Below, piece after piece: positions 11,473 through 23,206 of a DNA stretch of 64,000 nt. The stretch spans positions 62,001 to 126,000 of the forward strand of contig JAVXUO010001186.1 in assembly GCA_033065855.1 (NCBI GenBank). Direction: 5' to 3'. The notes below the pieces were generated by a model that was not told where the DNA came from, did no database searches, and saw only the letters and a program-made list of their open reading frames with translations. Each line of letters opens with the position of its first letter. Positions within the stretch are counted from its first letter, which is position 1. The position numbers and the translations under genes are program-made. This stretch comes from Escallonia rubra. Lineage: Eukaryota > Streptophyta > Magnoliopsida > Escalloniales > Escalloniaceae.

Positions 11473-12255
11473 TGGTTGGGGCGTCAAGATTTGTGTTGCT
11501 TGAGATTGGTTTTAATCCATCAGTTGAAAGGCAAGCCATATGTCAGGCATACGGGATCGGTCTGAAGAAAACTGTGTGTAGTTATCATCTAATTACCTCA
11601 TGAACAATAGAGGGCATGAAATGTATGCGACAGGCTGAGAAAGATCTTTGAACTCATAAAGTCTTATGTTCTGCAGACAAGGAGAGTTGCGAGCCAAAAG
11701 TGTTATTTGAAGTCCTGGAAGATAAGATCTTAGACGAGATGGTTTAACATGACGAGCTAAGGAAATTTTTTGATTAATCCATCACTTACCAACCAAAAGC
11801 ACCAGGTTTACTTGAGAATCCTAATTTGGTAAATCGTTAGATATTAAAGGATTTAGGAATGATGGTTTTCTTTGCTCAAGTTCACTATAACCAAATGATT
11901 TTGTACCGAACCTAAATAGATTAGAGCTAATTAAGGTGAAAATGTCGAGTTAATGTGTTAATTAGAGGTAATTAGGGCAATTCGAGTTATTTAGGGTTGA
12001 TTACAGTTAATTGCATTTAATTAGACTCAATTAGTGTTATTCAAGGATTAATTCAGGCTAATTCGGGCTACTTAGGGCTAGTTGAGCCTAATTAGAACAT
12101 ATTACAGTTAATTACCTTAATTGGGTTTAATTAGGGCTTGTCTACGATTTATCAAGACAATCAGGGTTTAATTAGAGATTAAATTAACAATAAATTATGG
12201 TTAATTAATGTTAATCAGTTTTAATTAGGGCTAATCGGAGTTAGTTGGGTTTAAT
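11473..12255 (+). pseudogene. Right arm of inverted repeat: second CLASSY/DRD1-type fragment
   Basis: This is the reverse-complement partner of 10620-11408, by eye about 85% identical, over the coding fragment (11480-11840) and the outer minisatellite part. It keeps some residues the other arm lost (NPSVERQAICQAYGIG) but has several stops in the plus frame, so it is not coding. Matching non-coding landmarks such as CAAGTTCACTATAACC and GATTTATCAAGACAATC on opposite strands prove that the repeat goes well beyond the gene piece. A transcript running through both arms would fold into a long, imperfect hairpin with a loop of about 64 nt. Confidence 0.8.
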
Positions 12256-12309
12256 TAGGAATAATTACTGTAAACTAGAGTTTAATTAGGGTTAATCAGT
12301 TTTAATTGG

Positions 12310-12469
12310 CATCCCTGGTATGACTGCACGTGCCGTGATAGGAGTGTCCCCACCCCCTGCTGCATCTCAACAGACGCAGACACCGATCGTAGAGCGCTCG
12401 TCTTTACATGAAGACGAGGTCCGTCGCATTGCTACGGAGCTTTATAGGAGGATCATGACGTATAATCAG
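12310..12469 (+). CDS. Penultimate exon of the outer CACTA element gene
   Basis: The frame reads GMTARAVIGVSPPPAASQ... then HEDEVRRIATELYRRIMTY and ends with AATCAG followed by a GTATAA donor. The last exon is at 17198-17263, in the same phase. The Ser/Pro/Gln-rich linker followed by a short helical end is usual for the second, DNA-binding type protein of plant CACTA elements (transposase-24 like), but this piece alone is too short to assign. The 5' exons are not visible; the inverted repeat occupies that place. The gene is broken. Confidence 0.5.
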
Positions 12470-12552
12470 GTATAACCACTATATACGTTTAATTAGTGAA
12501 CACTATACGATTGCTATCGAGATTAATGCACTACAAGAAAAATAACAATTAG

Positions 12553-13080
12553 CGACGGAAAAATTCCGTCGTTAAATATGAAAATTCCGTCGCTAAAGCC
12601 TTTAGCGACGGAAATTCCGTCGGTAACGTTCCGTCGCCTAAACCCTCGTCGCTAAAGGTTTTACCGACGGAATTGGTGTTCCATCAGTGATGCCTTTATC
12701 TTTAGCGACGGACTTGGTCATCCTTTAGCGACGGAAATTTCCGTCGCTAAAAATATGTTGCAATTTTTAGAAAATTAACTTTTTTAAAAATAAATAAATG
12801 AAATATAAATATAATTTTATGAATTTAAAAAAAAATCATTAGCGACGGAAATTCCGTCGCCAATTCCATCGCCAAATTTTGTAGAAGACAAATTTTCCGT
12901 CGCTAATTCCGTCGCAAAACCATATATTGGAGCTAATATTTTTCCGTCGCTAAAGGGGAATTTTTCCGTCGCTAAAGGGAAATATTCCGTCGCTAATTCC
13001 ATTGCTAATTCCGTCGCAAAAATCATATTTCTAGGTGCTAATTGATTTTTTCCGTCGCTAATTCCATCGCAAAAATCATA
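12553..13080. repeat. Left subterminal repeats of the nested CACTA element
   Basis: About 18 copies of a TTCCGTCGCTAA core lie in both orientations, many as adjacent inverted pairs. They match the motif of the outer element, so both elements belong to related families. Confidence 0.85.
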
Positions 13081-13339
13081 TTTAGGAGCTAAAAATTTTG
13101 AAAATAAAAATCATTAAATATGCATAAATAGATTATACTATTCTTAATTAATGCAACAACTATTGACAATAATAATCCAACGTCAACATCCAATAATGAA
13201 CTGAAGATAACAAATATTCAGCATTTGTTGAATACCACCAAAAGTGAACAATAATACATCTAAATCAACCAGTTGCTTGGTTACCAAAATGAACAAATAT
13301 CCCAAAAAACGTAACGTCAAATCTGGTCACATAAGGCAA
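13081..13339. other. 3' flank of the nested CACTA gene
   Basis: AT-rich DNA between the left subterminal repeats and the stop codon of the element gene; likely its 3' untranslated region. Confidence 0.4.
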
Positions 13340-14859
13340 TCATCCACCAAGCTCGTCGAATGTTTCATCATTGCCATCCTCAGTAGCATCAGTAGCACTA
13401 ACTTCGGCCTGTAACAAAGCAATTAAAGGCATGTTAAAGGATGTATTTGGTGGGTGAAACAGTGCCATACAAGCATCAACACTAAAATCTATTTACTATT
13501 GCTCTGTCACAACCAAGGTGTCACAGACAAGAGAACTACAGTTGAAATAAAGATCAAACCACGTGAGTCATGGTCTTAATTTAACTGCTAACCTTCTAGA
13601 GACGTAAATATATAGAGATGAGTGGCGGAGTTGAGTCCACAAAATCAACCATGAAGGACATATCGAAATGCAATATGTGAGCTTGATAGCAACAATGTCA
13701 ATGAAAGTGTTGGCTAACATACATTTTGACAACTGCAAGTAATATGAGATTTTGAAATACACCCGCACCTAGGCCAGTGAGGACTGTCCAGGATATCAAA
13801 CTTAGAAAAATTTGACATGTAAATATTGATACCTCGTAGATCAACATTTGCTTTATGCTTTACTAAAACCCTTCATTACTGTGGTATCACATAAATCTAA
13901 AGAAACGGTAAAACCCTGACTCACAGAGACTCTATTAATGTTCTGTTCAGGCTCATGCCCGTGAAGATTTTTAATAGAAAAATGGAGACTGATTGTTCGT
14001 TCATGTACAATAAGCCATAAATGTAACTTGAAACAAACTTAAGTACTGAACCAATGCCTAGAGCTAGAAGGTATTCTTAAGATATATTAAACAAACTGAA
14101 GTACTGAACCAGCCCCAGAACACACCAAAACTAATTAGCCAAGAAAGAAGGTTTCATTTTTTTCAATAGACCAGTCAACTGGTCAATGACTTTAACCTAA
14201 AAGTAACACCAACCAAACAACACGCAGGCGTTTGTAGCAAATAACAACCTGTGACCATTTGCAGCAAATAACAATGACCATGAAATCATTTTAGGCCCCA
14301 TCCACTGCAACCATGAAATCAACCTGTGAAATTTGACCTTAATGACCACCCTCGCTGCCATTATCATGGGCCTATTAGCACCTACAATTGGTGTATCAAA
14401 TATAAATTTCAAGTCTTGTCCTAGGGGTCAAACCACTAAGACATAGTATCAAGTAGAACTGATACTTAATATTGAGTTAGTTGCTGAACTGATACTTAAT
14501 ATTGGCCTTAAACATGAATGAAGCATGAGGTTTGATACCTGCTGCATGTCATTCTCTTTAATCCGTTTTTCCACCTCAATCTCTACAAGCTTAGCAATTT
14601 CAATCTCTTTCATCTTCTGCACCTCAAGCTACACAATCTTAGTAATTTTGTCTTTCCAATTTTCAGAGGATGGAGGTTGGTCCAGTGAAATATGCATCGA
14701 TGCCCTGGCATCTCGTGCGGTTTCACGAGTACCACGTATACGTCCTTTCTTGTCGCGAACCCCAGGCGTTTGTCGCCACAATTCTGCTGCATCATAATCT
14801 ATCAAGGAAGAGCTGGGCTCCTGAGAACTAATTTCATCAAATCTCACAGCATATGCGTC
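13340..14859 (-). CDS. Transposase-24-like gene of the nested CACTA, 3' exons
   Basis: Two exons can be read on the minus strand. Exon 14859-14539 follows an acceptor (TTATAG) and encodes AVRFDEISSQEPSSSL, then AAELWRQTPGVRDKKGRIRG and SLDQPPSSENWKDK, followed in the same exon by a helix-rich tail with repeated Glu/Lys pairs. It ends CAGCAG before a GTATCA donor. This is the wording of the plant transposase-24 family (the TNP1-like accessory protein of En/Spm elements). One stop codon lies in the tail (near 14631). The last exon, 13408-13340, is 23 codons with an acidic end (EDGNDETFDELGG and stop) after a GTTACAG acceptor. Exons upstream of 14859 are not certain, though 15420-15350 is open. 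In En/Spm such proteins bind the subterminal repeats. Confidence 0.65.
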
Positions 14860-16930
14860 CTATAACTCATGCAAAATGCAAGTCGAGTTAGAGATTCATC
14901 AAACAAAATAGATGAAAAATCAGCTGCAAAAATAAACATTTTTCATTGGAATTTTAGTATGTCATATTGTACTATTCTAAGCTGAAACAGAAAGGATAGC
15001 ACCCCCACCTCCCCATCCCTCTGAAATGTAGGCAATTAGGCGGAGCTAAATTAGTTTCAACTACACTGTTATCTCAAAAGTGTGCATGTACCAACTCCAG
15101 AATATTAAACTGATTAAGTTTCGTGCTAGGAAAATTGATATACATTAAAGGAAATCGGAGAATGCGGCTCTAAGGTGCATAATGCTCAGGAGGCAGATAA
15201 CCCGAGCTAATAAGAAACAAGACCAAACGGGAAACTGAAAGAAAAAGGTAGCAAGTACTTGACAACATGTGTATAAGAAATGAAGCTACTGTAACTCTGT
15301 AAGATATGCCCCAGCAAGAGCAGAGTTCCCAATCGAGTTGATTTCTCGGAACTTCCACTGCAAGTACTTCAGCATGAACCATTCTCTTCACTTCCTGAAT
15401 GATCCCATAAGGGAGGTTCTTCAATTTCTGAACTTTCCTGCATTAAGCTCCTTCAAATTGCAGACCTAAGAAACTCCTCTCAGTTGCTCACTAGCTCCCT
15501 TTTTGCCTACCTTGGAAGTTAGGTAGGCAAACTCAGCTCAAAAAGTGTATGGGTAGCCAGCCGGGAGCAACCTATCATTTGGTACTATGCATCAGAATGA
15601 GAATTATACACTACATTGGTGACATCTAGAAAATAATGATCCATTAGTGTGCAGATGTGCAACACAGCATGTTAATCATTGATCTCTTGTCTACACAGAC
15701 GAGTGTTAAGAGGAAGAGATTAGATTAACTCACTTGGATTAAATCAAGCGTTGTTCCACTTTTCTATTAGTAGATAGAAATTAGGTTGACTCGCCGAATT
15801 CAAAGATGTATAAGGAGACCCACAAGACACTGTTTTGTCACGCATGAACATAACAAAACTAAAGAAAATGGATGTTTGTCCTCCTTCTTTAGTTGCTACA
15901 AATTTCATTGAGATCTTGCATTTCATTTACAACAGGTAATATTTGACTCAAAGATCATACCTAAGAATGCTTGAAGAGGGTGGTGAACTATATGATCAAA
16001 GTTCATATGTTAGGATTTCCTTGTACATTAAACTTCTGATTACCTATTCCAGTTTGATAACGACTCTTGCCGGCTACAAATTAAATTAAACCTCGTTGTA
16101 TGCTCAAGGTACCTCATCGATGCTTGTGCTCACATAATTTCAAAGCAATTTCTGCCATTAACTATAAATCAGTTTGCATCCAACACTGCCTATGCAAATA
16201 CTTGTAACTTTCCCAGAAAGTGTACGTGTGAATATTTCTCTTGTAAATTTTGGCCAGCTCTTGAGTTGATATAGATTCCAGAAACGGCAATAATAAGAAA
16301 AATGACTAACAACATGGAGTATAGTATGATTTAGACCGAAAATCAGAAACGGAATCAAGAACATACGCAAAACCCCAACTCAATAAAAACAAATCCGCAA
16401 GATCACTACAAACGAATCAAGAACATACACAAAACCCCAACTCGAACCCGAAAGCCTCAAACCCCAACCTTAAATAACGTACTCGCAAGGGATTATCACA
16501 AGATTTAGAATTAAAACTAGAGAAAGAGTTGAGACGTGAGAGTGAGAGGAAGAAATTACCTATCCAACAGATGAGACGATCAGAGGAAGATCAGAAGATT
16601 GAAGACCTAAATGTATTGAAATAAGAACCCTAATTTGATTATACCAAAAATCAAACCGTAACAGTTAGTGACCCAAACGTACAGAAAACTTCTATCAACT
16701 GGAAGAAGGCTTCACACAAACCTTCAGAGTGGGAGTGACGGTGGCGCGCGCGAAGGGTTGCTCCACAACGACGACAGGGGTGGGCGGGACGGTGGCGCCG
16801 CTCTCCTGTTCTGTTCTTTTGGCCGATGAAACCTTGGATAATGTTCTTTTGTTTTGTTTTTTATGTTTATTATATGTTATTTTTCTATTTTCAATAACGA
16901 GTAAAAATATTGTTCTCTTATAAAAAATTA
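14860..16930 (-). other. 5' half of the nested CACTA element, exons not resolved
   Basis: This should hold the promoter and 5' exons of the minus-strand gene. A GC-rich part at 16735-16800 could be the leader. Open pieces (15170-15424, 15744-15926, 16158-16370) have no motif I recognise, and no splice chain could be proven. Confidence 0.35.
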
Positions 16931-16939
16931 AAATAATAC

Positions 16940-17160
16940 CTTTACCGATGAAAATACTTCCGTCGGTGAAATCCGTCTCTAAATTCCGTCGCTAAATCAT
17001 TTGTGATGGAAAATTCCGTCGCCTATTTTTCCTTCCCGTGCATTTTTTCCCTCCAGCGTTTTTAGTGACGGAACCTAATTCCATCGCCTAATTCCGTCGG
17101 CAAAGGTGACTTTTAGCGACGGAAAAAGTTCCATTGTTAAATTCCGTCGCTAAAAAGCAT
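16940..17160. repeat. Right subterminal repeats of the nested CACTA element
   Basis: Around nine copies of the TTCCGTCGCTAA motif in both orientations mirror those at the left end. Confidence 0.85.
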
Positions 17161-17197
17161 TTTTCTTGTAGTGATGCATCTGTGCCTTTACATGCAG

Positions 17198-17263
17198 GGC
17201 ACTGCTGCTGGACATGCCGAGCCAGATACGGATCACAGTGCCTCCGTGGATGAGGACGATTAG
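17198..17263 (+). CDS. Last exon of the outer CACTA element gene
   Basis: After an acceptor (TTACATGCAG) the frame reads GTAAGHAEPDTDHSASVDED and ends with Asp and a TAG at 17261-17263. It continues 12310-12469 in phase. Without the nested element the intron would be about 80 bp, a normal size for plants. The acidic end resembles that of the nested element's gene. Confidence 0.6.
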   Translation, partial: GTAAGHAEPDTDHSASVDEDD

Positions 17264-17890
17264 TAGGACCCATCAGATCCGGGACTAGCCAAACCCTGAT
17301 AAGCCCTTCATCTCCTAGCTCTTTGTATCCCGCTCCCGTGCCCACCTCCCCCCCCCCCCCCCCGACTTGTACTCCCCTCCCTTACTCTATTAATGTACCC
17401 CGCTCCCGTGCCCTCCTGAATTGTATACATTTTATTGTTGGATTGTGATTACAGGTTTAGGTATTAAAAAAATTAAAATTAGTTTGACTTTTAGTGACGG
17501 ACTAGATTTTGTCGCTGGTTTAACTAATTTTAAATGAACGACTTTTAGTGACGGCAATTCCGTCGCTAAATATTTTAAACGAAAAATGTTTAGCGACGGA
17601 ATTTCATCGCTAAATATTTTCGGTAATAAATTAATTTCTGAAAAAAGAAATAAATTAAAATACGGAAAATAGAATTAGCAATGGAATATCCGTCGCAAAT
17701 TGTATTTGGACTTCCGTTGTTTAAAGTAACTTTAGGCGATAGATTGAAAAATTCCGTGGCAAAAATTTTAGTAACGGAGTTTTAGTGACGGGATGTCCGT
17801 CGCTAAAACTTTTTTTCGACGGATGTCAGACTTTTAGCGACGGACACTTCTGTCGCTAAAAGTTCGAAATCAGACTGATTCACTGGAGGT
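17264..17890. repeat. 3' terminal region of the outer CACTA element
   Basis: A poly-C run (about 17350-17363) with two copies of CCCGCTCCCGTGCCC is followed by TTTAGTGACGG/CCGTCGCTAAA repeats from 17488 to 17862. These pair with the left subterminal repeats at 8888-9190. Confidence 0.7.
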
Positions 17891-18039
17891 AGATAATTCC
17901 CCTATATGGATAGGGAACGATTAGGCTGTAGGTTTGGGCTATAACTTCCTCATGAGTTCCACTAAGTTGGAATAGGCTAAGGATATAGGCCTATCGATAG
18001 GCCTTTATATCGAAAACCATACCTTATGAGATCGATCAG

Positions 18040-18800
18040 ATGGGAATAACTAGATGGGTAAAAGTCTCAGAATTCAGCCTGTTTCACAACGAAGGGAATC
18101 AATCGACTATTGAACACATTGCTAGGTTTTCCTTTCAATATGGAGATCTAGGTCAGTATGAATGGCCCAAGTTAAAATGGTTTCAATATTCACTGACTGG
18201 GGTGGCCTTTTCATGGTTTGCAAATTTGCCACCAAATTCAGTATTTTCTTGGAAAAACATGGAAGAATTATTCCATGCTCAATTCTTCAAGGTGGAACCA
18301 GAAATTTCTTTGGCCGATTTTGCTAGACTGAAACAATTTTCAGAAGAAAGCGTAGAACAGTTTCTAGGAAGATTTAGAGCCTAAAAAAATGCCATTTTCA
18401 AATGCCAGAATCGAAACTGGCAAATTTAGCTCTCAATGATTTAGATTTGAAAATTAGGGAAAAGTTTGAGGGGATTGAATTCAAAAACGTGTTCGAATTA
18501 TCTTCTAAAGTGGCCCGATATGAGACTCTATTAAGGGAGGAGCAAGTCAGGAAGAATTCATCGATGGGAACTTATTATCAAGATCCTGTCGATTTGGAAA
18601 TAGATGCTGCGGAAATGGTTGGAAAGAAGCCGATTACTTGCGAACCCTTGGTTAAAGTTAGAAGTCCTATCGGTCTACCTTCAAGACAACCTACTAAGCT
18701 AAATCCCTCACCTCCGATGAGGAAATATTCGTTTGATATTAACCAAGCAAATCATATTTTTGATCATCTTTTGAAGATAAAATTTATCCAGCTTTAGGGT
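18040..18800 (+). pseudogene. Gag region of the Tat-type gypsy element
   Basis: The translation has the retrotransposon gag core: RFSFQYGDLGQYEWPKLKWF, GVAFSWFANLP, WKNMEELFHAQFF, SVEQFLGRFRA, then NLALNDLDLKIREKFEG. It is the capsid part of a Tat-lineage polyprotein. The fossil is broken in a few places. Confidence 0.75.
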
Positions 18801-18872
18801 CCTCTCAAGGCCCCAAAGGATAAGAAAGCTAAATATTGTAAATGGAATAATACCATAAGTCACAATACAAAC

Positions 18873-20309
18873 TGAAACCAATAAAACAACCCTAGAGGGG
18901 GTTGAACAGGGTTTTTGAAAATTAATGGAGAATTTAAACTAAGCACAATCATAAATCTCAATCAAACCAAGTAATACTTCAATGGAGATGCTAAATCTCA
19001 AGCAATTAAAGAGCAATAAGTAAAGCGATTGAATTTGAAATACTTGATAAGGATATTTAAATGGTTGGACTTGAACGACCCTCAAGCTTACATCCATCTC
19101 TTCAAGGAAGTCTCTTGCAAGAGCACTAGAATCCACTACTAACTATCTTCTTCCGGGTCAAGATCAAAACCCTTACAACACTGGGTGATATCCCCACACC
19201 GAGGACAAGTCTAATTGAATCCACCAAGCTCACCCAAGACTTGACAAACCCAAGCCTTGATCAAAATCCTTTTACAAAGATCAAATGTGTACAAAGAAAA
19301 CCTTTTGAAAGGAAATGAGTACAAATGAAGCTCTAGTGCAATAGAGAGATGAGAGAATTGATGACTTGAAGGATGCTCACTCTCAATCAAAGAATTGCTC
19401 ACAAAGATGCTCTCTTTAATGATGTAAAATCATGAAGATGAAGAGTGATAACTTTAATCTATGAGCTTTGATGTTTGTTTAGTGTATGAAGGCTTAGAAT
19501 GTGGTTTCCATCATGTATGATGAAACCCCAAATCATTTATATAGGAAGCAAATGAAATATAGCCGTTATAGGCATAATATGGTCAAAACTGCCATTGCAG
19601 TCGACTGTATTCCCAATGCAGTCGACTGGGTTCCCTCTAAAATAGCCGTTGGAGTCTTGTCCTCGAAAATAGCCGTTGGAGCTGAATTTTGACCAATGCA
19701 GTCGACTGGATTCCAATGCAGTCGACTGTATTACACTACTGCCTATCGGTGCCTCACGGAACCCCCTTTCCTATTTTGGGCATAACTTTCTCTAGAAAAT
19801 TGGATTAAGGTGCCGTTTTTTGCGTTGGAAAGATAATGAAAAGTTTTATCAGATATGAAAATATTAGCAGCAACAACAGTTTTGAGAAAATCTGAGTAAG
19901 CTCCAAAGTTCACTCATTTTTAAGAACCGCACTTGTGTGAATGGTTATGAACTCACATGCAATGCACAGGGTATCCTAAGGTCTTTTTAGGTCATAGTCA
20001 TCAATCCAAGCATCAAACCAAGACTAGTTACATAATAATAAAGATCAATCATAATCGATAGTAACTTAGTCTTTGCATTCTTTCTTACTCTTTGACATTG
20101 GATTTGATGAAGCTTCTATAGCATGTCCATTATAGCTTTTAATCTCCTTTGGCTTTAATCCATCTATCAAAATTATCAAATGTGTCTTCATGAGTGTGCA
20201 TGTATATGCCTACTAAGAATACACTCAAAGCACACATTAAAACATAATCAATGTGTAGTTATCATCAAAACAAGATGTAAGCCTAGGTTATCCAACCGTA
20301 GGGCTAACA
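18873..20309 (-). repeat. 3' LTR of the SIRE-like copia element
   Basis: On the minus strand it begins TGTTAGCCCTACGG. It contains four copies of a CAGTCGACTG palindrome near 19595-19730 and matches the right copy along its length. Confidence 0.85.
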
Positions 20310-21374
20310 ATCTCCCCCTTTTTGATGATGACAAACATTGATTATATATAAGGTATGATGTATCATATGGTAGTCAATTAAGCATAACAGTCTCACATAG
20401 AACATTCAATCATTTCTTGTATACTCAAGACATGTCCATTTATCTCGTATAGCAATTAAGCTCATAGCTAGCTTCCTCTCGCTAAAACAAGATATGATTT
20501 TCTTCTAACGTTCTCACACAATCACATAGCATATAGAATCAAGATTATTTCTCCCCCTTTGTCATCAACAAAAAGACAAGGGCATGCATGTGTGAAGAGA
20601 TATTTATAAGAAAGACAATGGCGTGAAGTGCATATAACTCATGAACTCATACATATGACATCAAGTGTTCATTCATTTTCCAAAGAAAGATATATAATGG
20701 AGCTTAATAATCTCTTCTACTTCATGCATATTTCAAGAGTAACAAGATAGTATATGATTCAAGCATGTAAGCTCCCCCTATCAAGTTATCTTATGCATAT
20801 TCCATCCTAATGTATGCTCCCCCTCAATCAATGCATGCCAACAATATCCAACAAACACAACTAAATGTCTAACCGAGTCATATTCCCTTTTTGGCATTAC
20901 CAAAACGGGTGTGTGTATGAATGGCATTGTGAAGCATTAAGATGACATAATTTCAACATGAAATTTTTAATATAAGTGCAAGAGGACCATTCATTGGCAA
21001 GCTTCACATAAGTGCTAGAGGATGATTCATCGGCAAGGTTCACATTAATTCTCAAAAAGCAAGCTATTTATATCATGAGAAATAAGTATGAGCATTTATA
21101 CATGCTTCATGGTATATGTGTTTAGTGTATAGCACAATGTTGAATAGAGCCAAGTTTTATCCTCTTTATGAATTACCAAGGAATTGAGCTCATGAGTGAT
21201 CATTCTTGAAGTTCATTTTCTTGACAAGCTTTGAGGCTCTCCTCATTTGAAGTAGCATATCCAATCTCAGAATGCTTACTCCCCCTTAAGATTTAGCTTG
21301 TTGCTCCTCCTTCTCAAATTTTTTTTGGAGCCTTCTCCTTGTTGCTACTTGCCTTTGCTTTGAACAACCTACAA
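20310..21374. other. Non-coding interior of the SIRE-like copia element
   Basis: About 1 kb between the purine tract and the end of gag, with no coding frame. It holds several CTCCCCCT stretches and a repeated AAGTGC.AGAGGA.GATTCAT.GGCAAG unit near 20968-21040. Confidence 0.5.
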
Positions 21375-23060
21375 TCACAATTTAGGTCTAACTTTTGGTA
21401 CCCACATTTTCTTGGGTCCATAAGTGTTAGTCTTAGTAACATTAAGAAACTCTTTAACAACCCACATTTTCTTTACACATCCATCATAAACAATTCTACA
21501 AGGACAATAACTAGTCCTATGTCCTTTCTTGTTGCACCAATAACAATGTGTAAATGGTGTGCAATAGTTCTTTGGTTGTTTTGAATGAATATTCAACCTA
21601 GCTTGTTGTTGAAAGATTTTAGGAGGCAAGGACAAGGGATCTAATCCAAGACCACCTTTGTTTAGACCAATTGTTTGGCGTCCAAGCATGACATCAACAT
21701 TCTTTTGACCATCAACAAATTTTTCAAGACATTTTTTCAAATCACAAATCTCAACTTTTAAATCTTCATTTTGTTTTTCTAAAGCCAAAATTTTGGAAGA
21801 GATTTGTTTTGAGCTAGGAGTGTTAGCAATTAATTCAACCAAGTCATTATTCACATGTTTCACATATAAATGGTTGAAAATGCATTTATTCTTGGCATGC
21901 AATTCATTATTTTGCATTATCAACTTCTCAATTTTCTTATTAGCCTCAAGGAATTTTTTTGACAAAATAATATTTTTCTTAAAAATTTTCTTGGATTCCT
22001 CATATAGGCTATCATGAGCATCTTCGAAGCTTTCACTATCACTATCACTACCGGAAGAACAACTTACCTCATCATTTTTCATGAAGCACACATTTGCTTG
22101 TTCATTCTTCTCATTGTCTTCATCACTTGAATCGAAGTCACTCCATGTTGGAGTATGTTCGGCATTCATGAATTTTTCCTTCTCTTTCTTATAGAGTTGT
22201 CTTCTTTTAACTCTTTCACATACATCTCTTCTTTCCTTCTTTTCCTTTTTGTATATGGGACAATCCATCTTCATGTGTCCCGGCTTGTGACATTTGTAGT
22301 AAAGCTTCTCTTCGTTGCTAGCATTTTGTTGCCTTTTCCCACCATTCCTTCCAAACCTTAAGAATTTTTTGAAGTTCTTTGCAACCATTGCAACATCTTC
22401 TTCATCAAATTCTTCTTCATCATCACTTGACTCAAGGTTTGAAGATGAAGCTTTAAAAGCAATTGATGTAGGCTTCTTCTTGACATCTTCTTGATCAAAG
22501 GTCTTGATTTGCATTTCGTACGTCATAAGTGAGCACATTAATTCATCAAGAGGAAAGATATTAAGATTCTTCGATTCTTGGATGGTGGGGATCTTTGCAT
22601 CCCAAGCTCTTGGTAAGGACCTAATCACTTTTCTTATGAGATCACCATTAGTGAATTCCTTGCCCAATTGCTTCAAAGGGTTTACAATGTTAGTGAAATG
22701 AGTATTCATATCCGTAACGGATTCATTTGGAAGCATATGGAATAACTCATAATCTCTAAACAATAAGTTCATTTTGAAATCTCTAAAGAGTGAAGTTCCT
22801 TCGTGTGTAACTTGTAGAGTATCCTAAATATTCTTAGCGGAATTACACATAATGACTCTATTGAGTTCATTAGTGTCTAAAGCACAAACAAGATAATTTT
22901 TCGCTCTAGCATTCATACAAATCATCTTCTTATCATGATCACTATACTCCGATTTGGATTTAGGCTCTTCAACCTTGTCAACCACCTTTATCGAAACGAA
23001 TGGGCTATTCTCAACAATGTCCCACATCTCATAGTCTTGAGACTCTAAGTAGATTTTCAT
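21375..23060 (-). pseudogene. Gag of the SIRE-like copia element
   Basis: The minus-strand frames encode a copia-type gag: a capsid part with MWDIVENSPF, NELNRVIMCNSAK, NESVTDMNTHFTNIVNPLK, a CCHC zinc knuckle (CHKPGHMKMDC), a long acidic coiled region, and a second Cys/His motif (CYWCNKKGHRTSYC) near the end with GPKKMWVPK, the usual close of gag in SIRE-type elements. Most of it is still open over 465 codons, with at least one break in the N-terminal part. Confidence 0.8.
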
Positions 23061-23206
23061 CTTAACTTTTCACACACTATAATTGGTCCCATTAAACAAT
23101 AGAGGCCTAGTGGTAGAACTACCCTTCATTCCCCCAATGTAAGCTATGATCGATTAACTCTCTTGGTGTTACCCAATATAACAAGAGCCGAGGCTCTGAT
23201 ACCACT

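Larger units (their letters stand above)
12529..17173 (-). mobile_element. Nested CACTA transposon, 4645 bp, with 3-bp target duplication
   Basis: It starts CACTACAAGAAAAATAAC and ends TTTTTCTTGTAGTG: perfect 14-bp terminal inverted repeats. The flanking triplet is ATG on both sides (12526-12528 and 17174-17176), the 3-bp duplication typical of CACTA elements. Subterminal TTAGCGACGGAA / TTCCGTCGCTAA repeats fill 12553-13080 and 16940-17160. A gene on the minus strand has recognisable exons at 14859-14539 and 13408-13340. No large catalytic transposase is visible, so it is probably mobilised by a relative. It lies in an intron of the outer CACTA gene. Confidence 0.95.
8871..17890 (+). mobile_element. 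Old CACTA (En/Spm-like) transposon, host of a nested CACTA
   Basis: The left end at 8871 reads CAATACAAGAAATCAGGC, one base from the CACTACAAGAAA form of plant CACTA ends. It is followed by the subterminal motif TTTAGCGACGGA / TCCGTCGCTAAA in both orientations (8888-9190); the same motif fills 17475-17870. Between them lie a C-rich tract, an ATTAACCCTA-type degenerate repeat, a large inverted repeat from a CLASSY-type gene, and the last two exons of an element gene. The right terminus is not sharply defined: no clean CTTGTAGTG end is visible near 17890, so the right limit is approximate. Inside it the younger CACTA element at 12529-17173 is inserted in an intron. Confidence 0.75.

Noticed and set aside
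17840-17900. Exact right end of the outer CACTA element
   Set aside because: GATTCACTGG near 17877 is only a weak match to the CACTACAAG end and no 3-bp duplication pairs with the left flank, so no precise border is claimed.
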